Source of the DNA: Archaeoglobaceae archaeon
GTDB lineage: Archaea; Halobacteriota; Archaeoglobi; Archaeoglobales; Archaeoglobaceae
Direction of reading: 5' to 3'
Assembly (NCBI GenBank): GCA_025057895.1
Contig: JANXEF010000007.1
Coordinates: forward strand, 1-55,433
Length of the DNA: 55,433 bases
How positions within the stretch are numbered: the first letter of the stretch is position 1; each line of letters begins with the position of its first letter. The position numbers were made by a program, and so were the translations under genes. Shown here piece after piece: positions 1 through 7,636 of the stretch. The notes beneath the pieces were generated by a model. That model was not told the origin of the DNA. It saw nothing but the letters and a program-made list of their open reading frames with translations, and searched no databases.

Positions 1-1298
1 GTTGAAAGAGCAGAAGCTTTTTCAAGAGAATCGACAAAGTTGAACTCAAATTTAAGAACAAAATAAAAGAAACGTTGATCCCACATCTCGATTAGAATCG
101 GCTTTTCAAGAACTTTTGTGATCTTTTTCAAAAAATCTTCATTTTGCTCGTAGAAATCTTTGGTTACTCTTATTGCAACTTCATAATCTTTGGGTTCAAT
201 CCCTATTTGTTTTAAAACTTCGACAGAAAGCTTATATTGGGCTAGAAACTCTTCTATTGCTTGATTCATGTCCTTCACGATTGTATGCATGTCTGGCATC
301 GTAAATGCTCTCAGTCTCCTCAGACCAACAAGCTCTCCCCTCTGCTCTTTTCTGAAGGAATACCTTGTAAGCTCATAAATCCTTAAGGGAAGATTCTTGT
401 AAGAAATTGTAGCATCTGAGAGCATGAGGAACTGTCCGAAACAGGCTGCGAATCTCATGAAAAACTCTCTCTTATCTCCTGTGAGAATGTATTGTCTAGC
501 CGGAAATCTTTCAAGATACCTACGCAGGGTTGGATGATTTCTGTCGTAAATTATCGGTGTTTCAACCTCCATGGCTCCATATTCTATGCATTTCTCTGTT
601 ACAAAGCGTTCTATCAGGTTCTTGATCAATCTACCTTTTGGATAGTATCTTATATGTCCTGAATCGCTTGCTTCTTCGTAGTCTGCAATTTCAAGTCTTT
701 TCATGAATTCAACATGTGCTGGAGTCGTATCTACAACTCTTCTCTTTTCCATTTCATATTTCGCAAAATTTTTCAAATTCTGATAACCTTCGAAGTTAAA
801 CTTAGAAATCTCTAGGAGCTCACCATCGGGTTTGAGAATGAACCAATAACTTACAACTTTTTTTTCATCTCTCAAAGCCTTGGTAATATCCTCCTCTCCA
901 CTTATCTCTCTCGATAGTTCGCTCAATGGATGTCCCTTACAAGAAAGTCTAAAAGCCTTATACCAGCCAAAAGGTGCTCTTTTAACTTCAAAATCTCTTT
1001 TAATATCGGATTCGAGCATCCTTAAAATTTTAATCGCAGTTTCAGAATCTGAAAGATTTGAAGATAGATGAGCGTAGGGATATATAAGAATCCTATTGAC
1101 ACCAACTTTTTTCGCTACATCCGATATTTCTTCAACAGCTCGTCTTACAACTTCCTCATTATCTCCCTTCTCAACAGAGGTAAAAACAACAAGAACTTCC
1201 TCTAATTTATCTCCTTTCTCACTGAATTCCTCTGCAAGCTTGGTCTTTTCTTTCACCTCGTATTCTATGTAGTCTGCGTGGATTAGCAGAAGTCTCAT
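1..1298 (-). CDS. thrS: threonyl-tRNA synthetase, archaeal type (3' part cut by window edge)
   Basis: Charges tRNA-Thr in the cytoplasm. The reverse-strand ATG at 1298 opens a frame of 432 codons that runs off the left edge, so the C-terminal third (rest of the class II core and anticodon-binding domain) is missing. The N-terminus ([20 protein letters not shown]) is the archaeal D-aminoacyl-deacylase-like editing domain, roughly residues 1-140. The class II catalytic core follows, with recognisable stretches such as [13 protein letters not shown]. It lies 36 nt downstream of the phosphatase gene on the same strand and may be co-transcribed with it. The frame is absent from simple ORF lists only because no stop lies inside the window. 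Confidence 0.93.
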   Translation of the reverse strand, partial: MRLLLIHADYIEYEVKEKTKLAEEFSEKGDKLEEVLVVFTSVEKGDNEEVVRRAVEEISDVAKKVGVNRILIYPYAHLSSNLSDSETAIKILRMLESDIKRDFEVKRAPFGWYKAFRLSCKGHPLSELSREISGEEDITKALRDEKKVVSYWFILKPDGELLEISKFNFEGYQNLKNFAKYEMEKRRVVDTTPAHVEFMKRLEIADYEEASDSGHIRYYPKGRLIKNLIERFVTEKCIEYGAMEVETPIIYDRNHPTLRRYLERFPARQYILTGDKREFFMRFAACFGQFLMLSDATISYKNLPLRIYELTRYSFRKEQRGELVGLRRLRAFTMPDMHTIVKDMNQAIEEFLAQYKLSVEVLKQIGIEPKDYEVAIRVTKDFYEQNEDFLKKITKVLEKPILIEMWDQRFFYFVLKFEFNFVDSLEKASALS

Positions 1299-1334
1299 AA
1301 AATGGCAAAAATGGAGAGTAAGATAAACTTTTCC

Positions 1335-2111
1335 TTAGAGGTTGAACTCAAAACCAAATTTTCTCACAAAATCGTGTCCGTTTCTGAATTTTTCTCTTGA
1401 ATCCACCTTCAAAAGTGCGAAACTCGTCAAACCATATGGGCTAGCACATGAGCCAATTGTTACGAGCATTCCATCTTGTTCAACTTTCAAGATTTTGTAT
1501 GGTTCATGTGATCTGACTACGAGTCTTGCTCCGATATCTTCAAAAAGCCTTCTTGTTGCTTTTTTACCGAAAAAAAACATCAAACCTCTTCTAAAGTTAT
1601 TTCCACAATCTTCTTTTTCCCAAGGATCATTCCACATCAATTCGAGTGCTGTACCCTCATCTGGATTTTTTAAAATCTCTCTTTTCACCAATCTACAAGG
1701 AACACCTCCGTGGACAAGGAAAACTTCACCGTTTAGAATTGCAGAAAGTGGCATTCTTTCCCAGAGATTTTTAAGAGATTTGTAAATTTCTTCTCCATTT
1801 TCGTAGTAGTTCAACTGCCACGGTAGTTCGTGTGGATAAACTTCTTCAGTTTCGTGATTTCCACGTATTAGGTAAGCCTCACCTTCAAGAAACATTGAAA
1901 GAATCCTTTCATATACTTCTATGGGATAATCTCCTCTGTCTGCGTAATCTCCAAGAAAAATTGCTTTTCCGACGATTTCTCTTTCAATGATTTCTAGTGC
2001 CTCTAGATCAGCGTGAACGTCGCCGATAATAGTGCACAAGTTCTCTTCTATTTCTAACATTTTTTTATCCATCAGACTCTTTGCTCTGTCGATGAGCTCA
2101 AGAAGGTCCAT
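1335..2111 (-). CDS. PPP-family metallophosphoesterase (PP1-like Ser/Thr protein phosphatase)
   Basis: Predicted two-metal phosphoesterase of the PPP family. All signature blocks are visible: GDVHAD (residues 30-35), GDYADRG (54-60), RGNHET (83-88), a metal-binding His in VHGG (about 134) and a late RSHEP His. At 258 aa it is a bare catalytic domain, as in archaeal PP1-like phosphatases. The family dephosphorylates Ser/Thr phosphoproteins; the substrate here is unknown. The ATG at 2111 lies about 24 nt from a TATA element (2131-2140) that also points toward pyrB, so its mRNA is probably leaderless. A nucleotide or Ap4A hydrolase activity is possible but less likely given the intact PPP signature. 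Confidence 0.85.
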   Translation of the reverse strand: MDLLELIDRAKSLMDKKMLEIEENLCTIIGDVHADLEALEIIEREIVGKAIFLGDYADRGDYPIEVYERILSMFLEGEAYLIRGNHETEEVYPHELPWQLNYYENGEEIYKSLKNLWERMPLSAILNGEVFLVHGGVPCRLVKREILKNPDEGTALELMWNDPWEKEDCGNNFRRGLMFFFGKKATRRLFEDIGARLVVRSHEPYKILKVEQDGMLVTIGSCASPYGLTSFALLKVDSREKFRNGHDFVRKFGFEFNL

Positions 2112-2130
2112 ATGAAAGAGTGAATCAAAT

Positions 2131-2140
2131 CTTATATATT
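2131..2140. promoter_or_regulatory. shared bidirectional TATA element
   Basis: The near-symmetric sequence CTTATATATT sits midway between two divergent ATGs, about 24 nt from the phosphatase start (2111, minus) and about 26 nt from the pyrB start (2161, plus). Both distances fit archaeal TATA-to-start spacing, so one element could serve two leaderless transcripts. Confidence 0.65.
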
Positions 2141-2160
2141 TCTTTTAGAAGTTTTCATTG

Positions 2161-3057
2161 ATGAAACATCTAGTATCGATCGAGGATTTAAGTAAAGATG
2201 AAATAATAAAAATATTAAATAAATCTGAAGAATTTGAAGATGTTGCTTTAGGGAAAAGAAAAAGTAGAATTTTAGAATCTAAGATCCTCGCAAATCTATT
2301 TTTTGAACCCTCAACGAGGACAAGAATTAGCTTTGAAACTGCTATGAAAAAACTAGGTGGTGAAGTCATCAATGTATCTGCACAGGAAGCGAGTAGCATG
2401 GCTAAAGGGGAGACATTAGCTGATACAGTTAGAGTGATTTCAAATTACTGTGATGCAATTGTTATAAGACATCCGCTGGAAGGAGCAGCAAGGTTTGCTG
2501 CAGAAAACTCAAATGTTCCAGTAATAAATGCGGGTGATGGAGCGGGACAGCATCCAACCCAAACACTTCTCGATCTCTACACGATAAAAAAAGAAATTGG
2601 AAGGATAGATGGAACAAAAATCGCTCTTGTTGGAGACTTGAAGTACTCTAGAACAATTCATTCTCTTATAAAAGCTCTAACCCTTTTTAATACAAAAATA
2701 TACCTTGTGAGCCCCCCCATACTTGATTTGCCAGTTGAGTTTATCGATGAGTTAGATGGAGACATTGAAAAAGTCGAACTTGAAAGTGTTATTGGGGAAG
2801 TTGATGTCGTCTATGTGACGAGAATTCAAAAAGAACGTTTTCTAGATGAAGAAGAATACAAAAAAGTTGCTGGGAGTTATAGGATAACCATTGAAACTGT
2901 AAAGAGAATGAAGGATGATGCAATAATTCTTCATCCCCTCCCGAGAGTTTATGAGATTGCCATTGAAGTTGACTATACAAAGCAGGCTAGATATTTCAAA
3001 CAAACCTTTTATGGAGTTCCTGTGAGGATGTCAATACTCACAGAGGTGATGCTGTGA
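2161..3057 (+). CDS. pyrB: aspartate carbamoyltransferase, catalytic subunit
   Basis: Condenses carbamoyl phosphate with aspartate to carbamoyl-aspartate, the committed step of pyrimidine synthesis. The carbamoyl-phosphate loop STRTR is at residues 51-55, and the C-terminal HPLPR loop that closes on aspartate is present. The length of 298 aa is normal. I start at the ATG at 2161 rather than the TTG just before it, because the ATG lies about 25 nt from a TATA box, as in leaderless archaeal mRNAs. The 3' end overlaps pyrI by 4 nt, giving the usual archaeal pyrBI pair whose products form the allosteric holoenzyme. Confidence 0.97.
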   Translation: MKHLVSIEDLSKDEIIKILNKSEEFEDVALGKRKSRILESKILANLFFEPSTRTRISFETAMKKLGGEVINVSAQEASSMAKGETLADTVRVISNYCDAIVIRHPLEGAARFAAENSNVPVINAGDGAGQHPTQTLLDLYTIKKEIGRIDGTKIALVGDLKYSRTIHSLIKALTLFNTKIYLVSPPILDLPVEFIDELDGDIEKVELESVIGEVDVVYVTRIQKERFLDEEEYKKVAGSYRITIETVKRMKDDAIILHPLPRVYEIAIEVDYTKQARYFKQTFYGVPVRMSILTEVML

Positions 3058-3512
3058 AAGAACTCGTAATAAGCAAAATAAGGGATGGGACAGTCATAGA
3101 TCATATAAACGCTGGAAAGGCAATACTTGTGCTTAAAATACTTGGAATAGACGAAAACACGAAGGAGACAGTATCTATGGTCTTGAACGTGCCGAGTAAG
3201 AAAATGGGTAAAAAAGATATAGTTAAAGTTGAAGGTTTGTTCATAAGTGAGGAGAAGCTTAATAAAATAGCTCTCATAGCTCCTAATGCAACGATAAATC
3301 TGATAAGAGAATATGAGATAAAGAAGAAGTTCAAAGTAAAACCACCAGAAATCGTTAAAGGTATTCTAAAATGCCCAAACAGACTTTGCATTTCTAACGC
3401 TAAAGAACCAGTGGAAACTATATTTTACATAAGTGTGAAGAACGGTCAAGTTGTTGCTAAATGCCACTACTGTGGGCGAAATATCTCTGATCTTACAAAA
3501 TTCATAGTATAA
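3054..3512 (+). CDS. pyrI: aspartate carbamoyltransferase, regulatory subunit
   Basis: Regulatory chain that binds nucleotide effectors and holds PyrB trimers together. An N-terminal effector domain (about 1-95) is followed by a zinc domain with ligands C107, C112, C137 and C140 in the classic C-x4-C...C-x2-C spacing. It starts with GTG overlapping the pyrB stop, so the two are probably translationally coupled. Length (152 aa) matches the family. A 16-bp AT palindrome follows the stop and may be a terminator. Confidence 0.97.
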   Translation: MKELVISKIRDGTVIDHINAGKAILVLKILGIDENTKETVSMVLNVPSKKMGKKDIVKVEGLFISEEKLNKIALIAPNATINLIREYEIKKKFKVKPPEIVKGILKCPNRLCISNAKEPVETIFYISVKNGQVVAKCHYCGRNISDLTKFIV

Positions 3513-3513
3513 T

Positions 3514-3529
3514 AAAAATTTAAATTTTT
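3514..3529. terminator. AT-only palindrome between convergent genes
   Basis: A perfect 16-bp palindrome (AAAAATTTAAATTTTT) sits between the pyrI stop and the end of the convergent membrane gene. It gives T-runs on both strands, consistent with U-tract archaeal termination in both directions. Confidence 0.4.
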
Positions 3530-3536
3530 TAATAAT

Positions 3537-3821
3537 TCATTTTCTCTCCAAAAAATCTCCTATCACTGTACCTACTACGAAAAACAGGGCAAGAATTATT
3601 GCGATTATTACCATTGCAATCGTTGCACCGATTGTCATTCCAATTACTGAAACTCCTGGTGCAAGGACTCCTATGAGTAGACCGAGAATGACTCCAAGAA
3701 CTACTCCAATGAGTACAGCTTTCTTTATAATTGCTGCTCTATTCTCTTTGCCGGGTCTTTTATAGCCGTAGATCACTCCTAGAAAAAGCACAATCAATGC
3801 TACCCACAGATCCCAGACCAT
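3537..3821 (-). CDS. small glycine-rich membrane protein, function unknown
   Basis: A 94-aa protein with three hydrophobic segments: near the N-terminus (about 5-20), a Gly/Val/Ile-rich stretch (about 34-55) and a C-terminal one (about 60-85). One basic loop (GYKRPGKENR) sits between the first two. I do not recognise the family. The Gly-rich helices resemble small membrane proteins that pack tightly, but no catalytic residue is obvious. The ATG at 3821 is about 25 nt from a TATA-like element at 3841-3852 (reverse strand), implying a leaderless transcript. It is inserted between pyrI and pyrF on the opposite strand, so a link to pyrimidine synthesis is not supported. Confidence 0.7.
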   Translation of the reverse strand: MVWDLWVALIVLFLGVIYGYKRPGKENRAAIIKKAVLIGVVLGVILGLLIGVLAPGVSVIGMTIGATIAMVIIAIILALFFVVGTVIGDFLERK

Positions 3822-3937
3822 GAAACTCCAGAAATGTGAGATTATTTAAGCTTTTTCTTAAAAAATGCAAAGATTCAATCCTTCATACATTAGATCTTTC
3901 TGGAAATCTTTATCTTTTCTACTCGAAAAGAATTTTT

Positions 3938-4576
3938 GTGAAAGAATTGATCCTTGCCTTAGATTTGGAGGAGAGAAGAATGGCTTTGAAGATAGCAGAA
4001 GCTCTTTCAGACCTTGTGGATAGATTCAAAGTAAATTACCCACTAATTTTGTCTGCAGGGATTCGTATTATCTCAGAAATTTCAGAACTGAGGCCAGTGA
4101 TTGCGGATTTGAAAATAGCCGATGTCCCACATATAAGTGCTAAAATAGCAGAGATAGCTTTTAAAAATGATGCAAAAGCTGTTATAGTACATGGTTTTGC
4201 TGGTAGTGATTCTTTAAAAGCTGTTTTAAATGTTTCTAGGCGTTATGATGGTGAGATTTACGTTGTAACAGAACTCAGTAGTGAAGGTGGGAGGGAGTTT
4301 ATGGGGAATTTATCGCTTGAAATTGCCAAAAAGGCAAAAGAACTCGGCTGTCAGGGATTAATAGCACCAGCTACAAGAATTGAGAAGCTTAGATTGATAA
4401 AAGAAGTCGTATCAGATATGAAAATACTCTGTCCTGGAATTGGAGTACAAGGAGGGAGTTTTGAAGCCTTGAAATTTGCAGATGGAATAATAGTGGGAAG
4501 AAGCATATATCTCGCCAAGAATCCGAGGGATGTTGCAAAGGAGATGAGAGAACATGTTCAAACTCGTAGCTCTTGA
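3938..4576 (+). CDS. pyrF: orotidine 5'-phosphate decarboxylase
   Basis: Decarboxylates OMP to UMP, the last step of de novo pyrimidine synthesis. The N-terminal ALDL strand, the FKVNYP lysine strand, the catalytic DLKIADVP motif (D-x-K-x-x-D) and the phosphate-binding VGRSIY near the end are all seen. I choose the GTG at 3938 (212 aa, normal archaeal length) rather than the open frame from 3836. The extra 34 residues match nothing, that upstream part contains the TATA box of the divergent membrane gene, and a TATA-like CTTTATCTTTT lies about 26 nt before the GTG. Its end overlaps the HAD gene by 23 nt, giving a pyrF-HAD-phosphopantothenate operon. Confidence 0.93.
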   Translation: MKELILALDLEERRMALKIAEALSDLVDRFKVNYPLILSAGIRIISEISELRPVIADLKIADVPHISAKIAEIAFKNDAKAVIVHGFAGSDSLKAVLNVSRRYDGEIYVVTELSSEGGREFMGNLSLEIAKKAKELGCQGLIAPATRIEKLRLIKEVVSDMKILCPGIGVQGGSFEALKFADGIIVGRSIYLAKNPRDVAKEMREHVQTRSS

Positions 4577-5150
4577 TCTTGACGGAACTATTGTTGAGTT
4601 CAACATTCCGTTCAATCTTATAAGAGAAAGGTTGGGAATTCGAGACGGATTCATCCTCGAAAGAATACTCCAGGAGAGGGATGAAAAAAGAAAAGCTGAA
4701 ATGTTAAAGATCCTTATAGAGTTTGAACTTGAAAGTGCAAGAAATGCGAAGCTTGTTCTCTATGCAAAAGAGCTTCTTGAGCTTCTTAGAAAAAAGAAGA
4801 TAATTCATGGTATTGTGACGAGAAACAGCAGAAGAAGTGTCGAGATTATAGCAGAGAGATTTGATCTAAATTTTGATTTTGTAATTTCAAGAGAAGATGC
4901 AAAACCAAAACCATCTGAAGAGCCAATAAGAATGCTAATTGAGAAATTCAAAGTTGAAAGTAACGAAACACTTGTTGTTGGGGATTTTCTTTTTGATTTG
5001 ATTGCTGGTAAAAAAGCGAGAGCGAAGACTGCATTGATAGTTCATAGAAGAAATTCTAACATGCTTGAAAATTTTAAGCCATACGCTGATTACATTTTTT
5101 ATTCTTTGAGAGAATTGGCAGAATTTTTGGGTGGTAAAAATGATTCCTAG
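4554..5150 (+). CDS. HAD-superfamily phosphatase
   Basis: A 198-aa haloacid-dehalogenase hydrolase, probably a small-molecule phosphatase of the phosphoglycolate-phosphatase-like group. Motif I is DLDGT (nucleophile D8, acid D10), motif II is the Thr in GIVTRNS (about 90), motif III is the Lys of DAKPKPSEEP, and motif IV is VGDFLFD. A helical cap is inserted between motifs I and II. It overlaps pyrF by 23 nt at its start and the phosphopantothenate synthetase gene by 11 nt at its end, so the three are almost certainly one transcript. The natural substrate cannot be read from sequence. Confidence 0.85.
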   Translation: MFKLVALDLDGTIVEFNIPFNLIRERLGIRDGFILERILQERDEKRKAEMLKILIEFELESARNAKLVLYAKELLELLRKKKIIHGIVTRNSRRSVEIIAERFDLNFDFVISREDAKPKPSEEPIRMLIEKFKVESNETLVVGDFLFDLIAGKKARAKTALIVHRRNSNMLENFKPYADYIFYSLRELAEFLGGKNDS

Positions 5151-5886
5151 AGATCATCCCAGATACGAATCCCTTGTAACGAGGGAAAAGCTAGTTGAAG
5201 GTGTGAAGATGGGTATTACAACATTACAGGGGCTCATAGCACATGGAAGAGGAGAAGCTTTTGATTACATCCTTGGAGAAAAGACTAAAGACTTTGCTCT
5301 AAAAGCAGAAAAAACTGCTGTCGCGATGATGTTGCTCGCAAAACATCCTGTTATTAGCGTAAATGGAAACACAGCAATTCTTGTACCAGATAAAATAAAA
5401 GAGCTTGCAGAAATTTTAAATGCCAAAATTGAGATAAATGTTTTTCACTATAGCAAAGAGAGAGTTGCAAAGATAGCAGAGTTCCTTTCAAACTTTGGAA
5501 TTGATGCTCTCTGTGCTGGTGATTCGGAACTAGAAGGATTGAGTTCAGCAAGGAGAATAGTGGATAGTAGGGGAATTTTGATTGCTGATGTAGTTCTTGT
5601 ACCATTAGAAGATGGAGACAGATGTGAGATTTTGAAAAAAAATGGAAAGAAAGTGATAGCAATCGATCTTAATCCTCTTTCGAGGACTGCGAGAATGGCA
5701 GATGTAACGATTGTAGATAACATAATTAGAGCAATTCCAAAGATGATCGAATTAGCAAAAGAGATGATGAATATGAGCCAGGGGGAAATAGAGGAAATCA
5801 TTAGAACTTACGACAACAAAAAGATATTGAGCGAAGCAATTGATGGTATTATCGGTTACCTTGAAGAAACAAGGAGATCACTTTAA
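5140..5886 (+). CDS. 4-phosphopantoate--beta-alanine ligase (archaeal phosphopantothenate synthetase)
   Basis: Archaeal route to coenzyme A: joins 4-phosphopantoate and beta-alanine with ATP (COG1701). The conserved N-terminus MIPRDHPRYESL...REKLVEG, the HGRGEAFDY block and the late DLNPLSRTARMAD segment identify the family. The ATG at 5140 has GGGTGG just upstream and replaces the GTG three codons earlier. Length 248 aa is typical. CoA supply fits a genome region rich in acyl-CoA enzymes, though this linkage may be chance. The 3' end overlaps the convergent bud32 end by 9 nt. Confidence 0.9.
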   Translation: MIPRDHPRYESLVTREKLVEGVKMGITTLQGLIAHGRGEAFDYILGEKTKDFALKAEKTAVAMMLLAKHPVISVNGNTAILVPDKIKELAEILNAKIEINVFHYSKERVAKIAEFLSNFGIDALCAGDSELEGLSSARRIVDSRGILIADVVLVPLEDGDRCEILKKNGKKVIAIDLNPLSRTARMADVTIVDNIIRAIPKMIELAKEMMNMSQGEIEEIIRTYDNKKILSEAIDGIIGYLEETRRSL

Positions 5887-6453
5887 TCTTCTCTCAACAT
5901 ATCTTCCTCTCTCCTCTATTTCTTCAGCTCTTTTGATAACTTCTTCACTTCCAAGCTCAAGATAGCCTTCGATGAAGGCTTTTTTTAGGTTTTCCCAGTT
6001 TTCAAATCCTGCCTTTAGGGATTCAAAATAAACGTGCACATCAACACCCTTAGCTTCGATTCTGTTATCGATGAAAGCCAAACCAAAATCAACAAAATAG
6101 ATCTTTCCAGCGCTGAGTATCATGTTCATCGGAGTTATATCGCCATGGACAATATTTGCTGAATGAAGCTTTGCGACCATTCTTCCAATTTCTCTGCTTA
6201 TTTCCTCACTCATACACTCTTTCACGGGAATTCCGTAGATTCTCTCCATGACTATGGTGTCTCCTTCGACATCGAGTATTATTGGTGTTGGCACTCCAAC
6301 TTTTCTTGCCATAGAAATCAACTTTGATTCTGTTTTAGTTCTTCTGAATCTAAGTATTTCGTCGATTTCCTTTATTCTGTATCTTTTCGGCTTTCTCTTT
6401 TTGGAGACTATATCTCCAATGATCACTTCTGCCTCTCCTCCGAGATAGATCAC
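5878..6453 (-). CDS. bud32: KEOPS-associated protein kinase Bud32
   Basis: Small atypical kinase/ATPase of the KEOPS complex that makes t6A37 in tRNA together with Kae1. Visible are the N-terminal GGEAEVI strand, KRYR plus EIDEILRFRRTKTES (family signature region), the catalytic loop HGDITPMNMIL, VDFGLAF (DFG equivalent) and the RGRYVERRLK tail typical of Bud32. The longer open frame to 6537 adds a lysine/serine-rich stretch overlapping the next gene, so I start at GTG 6453 (191 aa, the normal length). It is stand-alone; the Kae1 fusion seen in some archaea is not present and kae1 is not in this window. Same-strand neighbour upstream is a hypothetical gene. Confidence 0.9.
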   Translation of the reverse strand: MIYLGGEAEVIIGDIVSKKRKPKRYRIKEIDEILRFRRTKTESKLISMARKVGVPTPIILDVEGDTIVMERIYGIPVKECMSEEISREIGRMVAKLHSANIVHGDITPMNMILSAGKIYFVDFGLAFIDNRIEAKGVDVHVYFESLKAGFENWENLKKAFIEGYLELGSEEVIKRAEEIEERGRYVERRLK

Positions 6454-6499
6454 AATACAAAGTTCTCTACGTCTTTTAAAATTTTCAGATTTTGATGTA

Positions 6500-6829
6500 C
6501 TAGAATTTTTTGAAGAGAATTTCAAGAGCTTCTTCAAGTACTTTTCTATCTAGATCTCTGCTAATTCTGAGAAATTTCCCATCTAATGCCAAGAAACCTT
6601 TTTCGAATCTAATAGCTTTTTTAAATGGATAAATCTTACACTGTTTTCCGAGTCTTTTCAACTCCTCGAATTTTTCCACCGGAATTTCAGACTCCAGTCT
6701 TAAAGTGAAGGAAAGATCATCCCCAACTGCAATCACGTTCTCGATTTTTTGAAGCTCACTCTGCAACTCCCATGGTTTCCAATTCTTGGATTTTGCAACT
6801 TCGTAACATCTTATTATTCTTTCTTTGAT
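6500..6829 (-). CDS. hypothetical protein with uncertain, possibly non-canonical start
   Basis: I do not recognise this alpha/beta protein. The only canonical start is a TTG at 6766 (88 aa), yet the frame stays open upstream to just inside the sirtuin gene and reads like normal coding sequence (KERIIRCYEVAKSKNWKPWE). It contains no ATG, GTG or TTG there. A strong GAGGTG ribosome site (6835-6840) precedes an ATC at 6829, so an AUC start giving 109 aa and overlapping the sirtuin stop by 16 nt is possible, as is an unrecognised sequencing error. The C-terminal half is LRLESEIPVEKFEELK followed by a basic strand and a helical end. It lies between sirtuin and bud32 on the same strand. Confidence 0.55.
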   Translation of the reverse strand: MKERIIRCYEVAKSKNWKPWELQSELQKIENVIAVGDDLSFTLRLESEIPVEKFEELKRLGKQCKIYPFKKAIRFEKGFLALDGKFLRISRDLDRKVLEEALEILFKKF

Positions 6830-7590
6830 CTTTTCACCTCTTCAGCAATTTTTGGTAAGATTTCACCAACCCTTCCTTTTATAATGTAATCCGAAACTCC
6901 TTCGAAAGTAAGTGTTGTCTCTTCGAGATTTATTTCTATAACCTTTGCTCCATATCTCTTTGCAATTCTAGGCAACTCTGCTGCAGGGTAAACTACTGCA
7001 GAAGTGCCGCAGACTAACATCAAATCGCACCTCATAACTTCATTAAAACTTCTTATGTATATATCTGGGGGAATCGGTTCATTGAAATGAACAACGTCGA
7101 GTTTCAGAAAGTTCTCACATATTTTGCATTTTGGTACTCTTCCAGATTCAATTAAATTTATAAATTCTTTTTTATCAAATCTACTACCACAGCAAATACA
7201 GCGAAGTTTTGATACACTACCATGAAACTCAATCACATTTTTGCTACCAGCTTTGTGATGTAAACCATCAATGTTCTGTGTTATTATACACATTATTTTC
7301 CCCAATTCTTCGAGCTCTGAAAGAGCTCTATGAGCGGAATTGGGTAAAGCCTTGTCGATAATCGGATAAATAGTGGACTTTTGTACTTCTATCCAGTATT
7401 CTCTAGGATCTTTCAGGAATTTGGTGTAGACTTTGTAAGCTCTTCTCTCAGCTTCTGGATCTCTTTTCCAAATTCCAAAAGGTCCACGAAAATCTGGAAT
7501 TCCTGACTCAGTTGAAATTCCAGCACCAGTAAAAGCTATAGCGTATTTCGACTCTAAAAGATCTCTTGCAACCTTTTTAATGAGTTCCAT
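6814..7590 (-). CDS. cobB: SIR2-family NAD-dependent protein deacylase
   Basis: Removes acetyl or other acyl groups from lysines using NAD. The NAD loop GAGISTESGIPDFRG (about 22-36), TQNIDGLHHKAG, catalytic H123 (EFHGS), a zinc site with C131/C134 and C155/C158, and GTSAVVYPA are all intact. I start at ATG 7590 (258 aa) instead of the TTG 15 nt upstream, since a TATA box (TTTAAATA, reverse of 7612-7619) lies about 25 nt before it. Possible roles are deacetylation of Alba or of acyl-CoA synthetases such as the one at 13.3 kb, whose PKTRSGKIMRR lysine is a known type of sirtuin target; that link is inference. Confidence 0.93.
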   Translation of the reverse strand: MELIKKVARDLLESKYAIAFTGAGISTESGIPDFRGPFGIWKRDPEAERRAYKVYTKFLKDPREYWIEVQKSTIYPIIDKALPNSAHRALSELEELGKIMCIITQNIDGLHHKAGSKNVIEFHGSVSKLRCICCGSRFDKKEFINLIESGRVPKCKICENFLKLDVVHFNEPIPPDIYIRSFNEVMRCDLMLVCGTSAVVYPAAELPRIAKRYGAKVIEINLEETTLTFEGVSDYIIKGRVGEILPKIAEEVKRSKKE

Positions 7591-7610
7591 ATAAAATATG
7601 GGCAAAACAT

Positions 7611-7620
7611 TTATTTAAAC
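7611..7620. promoter_or_regulatory. TATA element between divergent sirtuin and pus10
   Basis: TTATTTAAAC lies about 25 nt from the sirtuin ATG (7590, minus) and about 21 nt from the pus10 ATG (7637, plus). It fits a leaderless promoter for the sirtuin and may also serve pus10, though the plus-strand spacing is a little short. Confidence 0.5.
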
Positions 7621-7636
7621 AATTCTTTCTTTTACA

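Noticed and set aside
3836-3937. Longer N-terminus for orotidine 5'-phosphate decarboxylase
   Set aside because: The extension matches no family member, contains the TATA box of the divergent gene, and leaves no promoter space.
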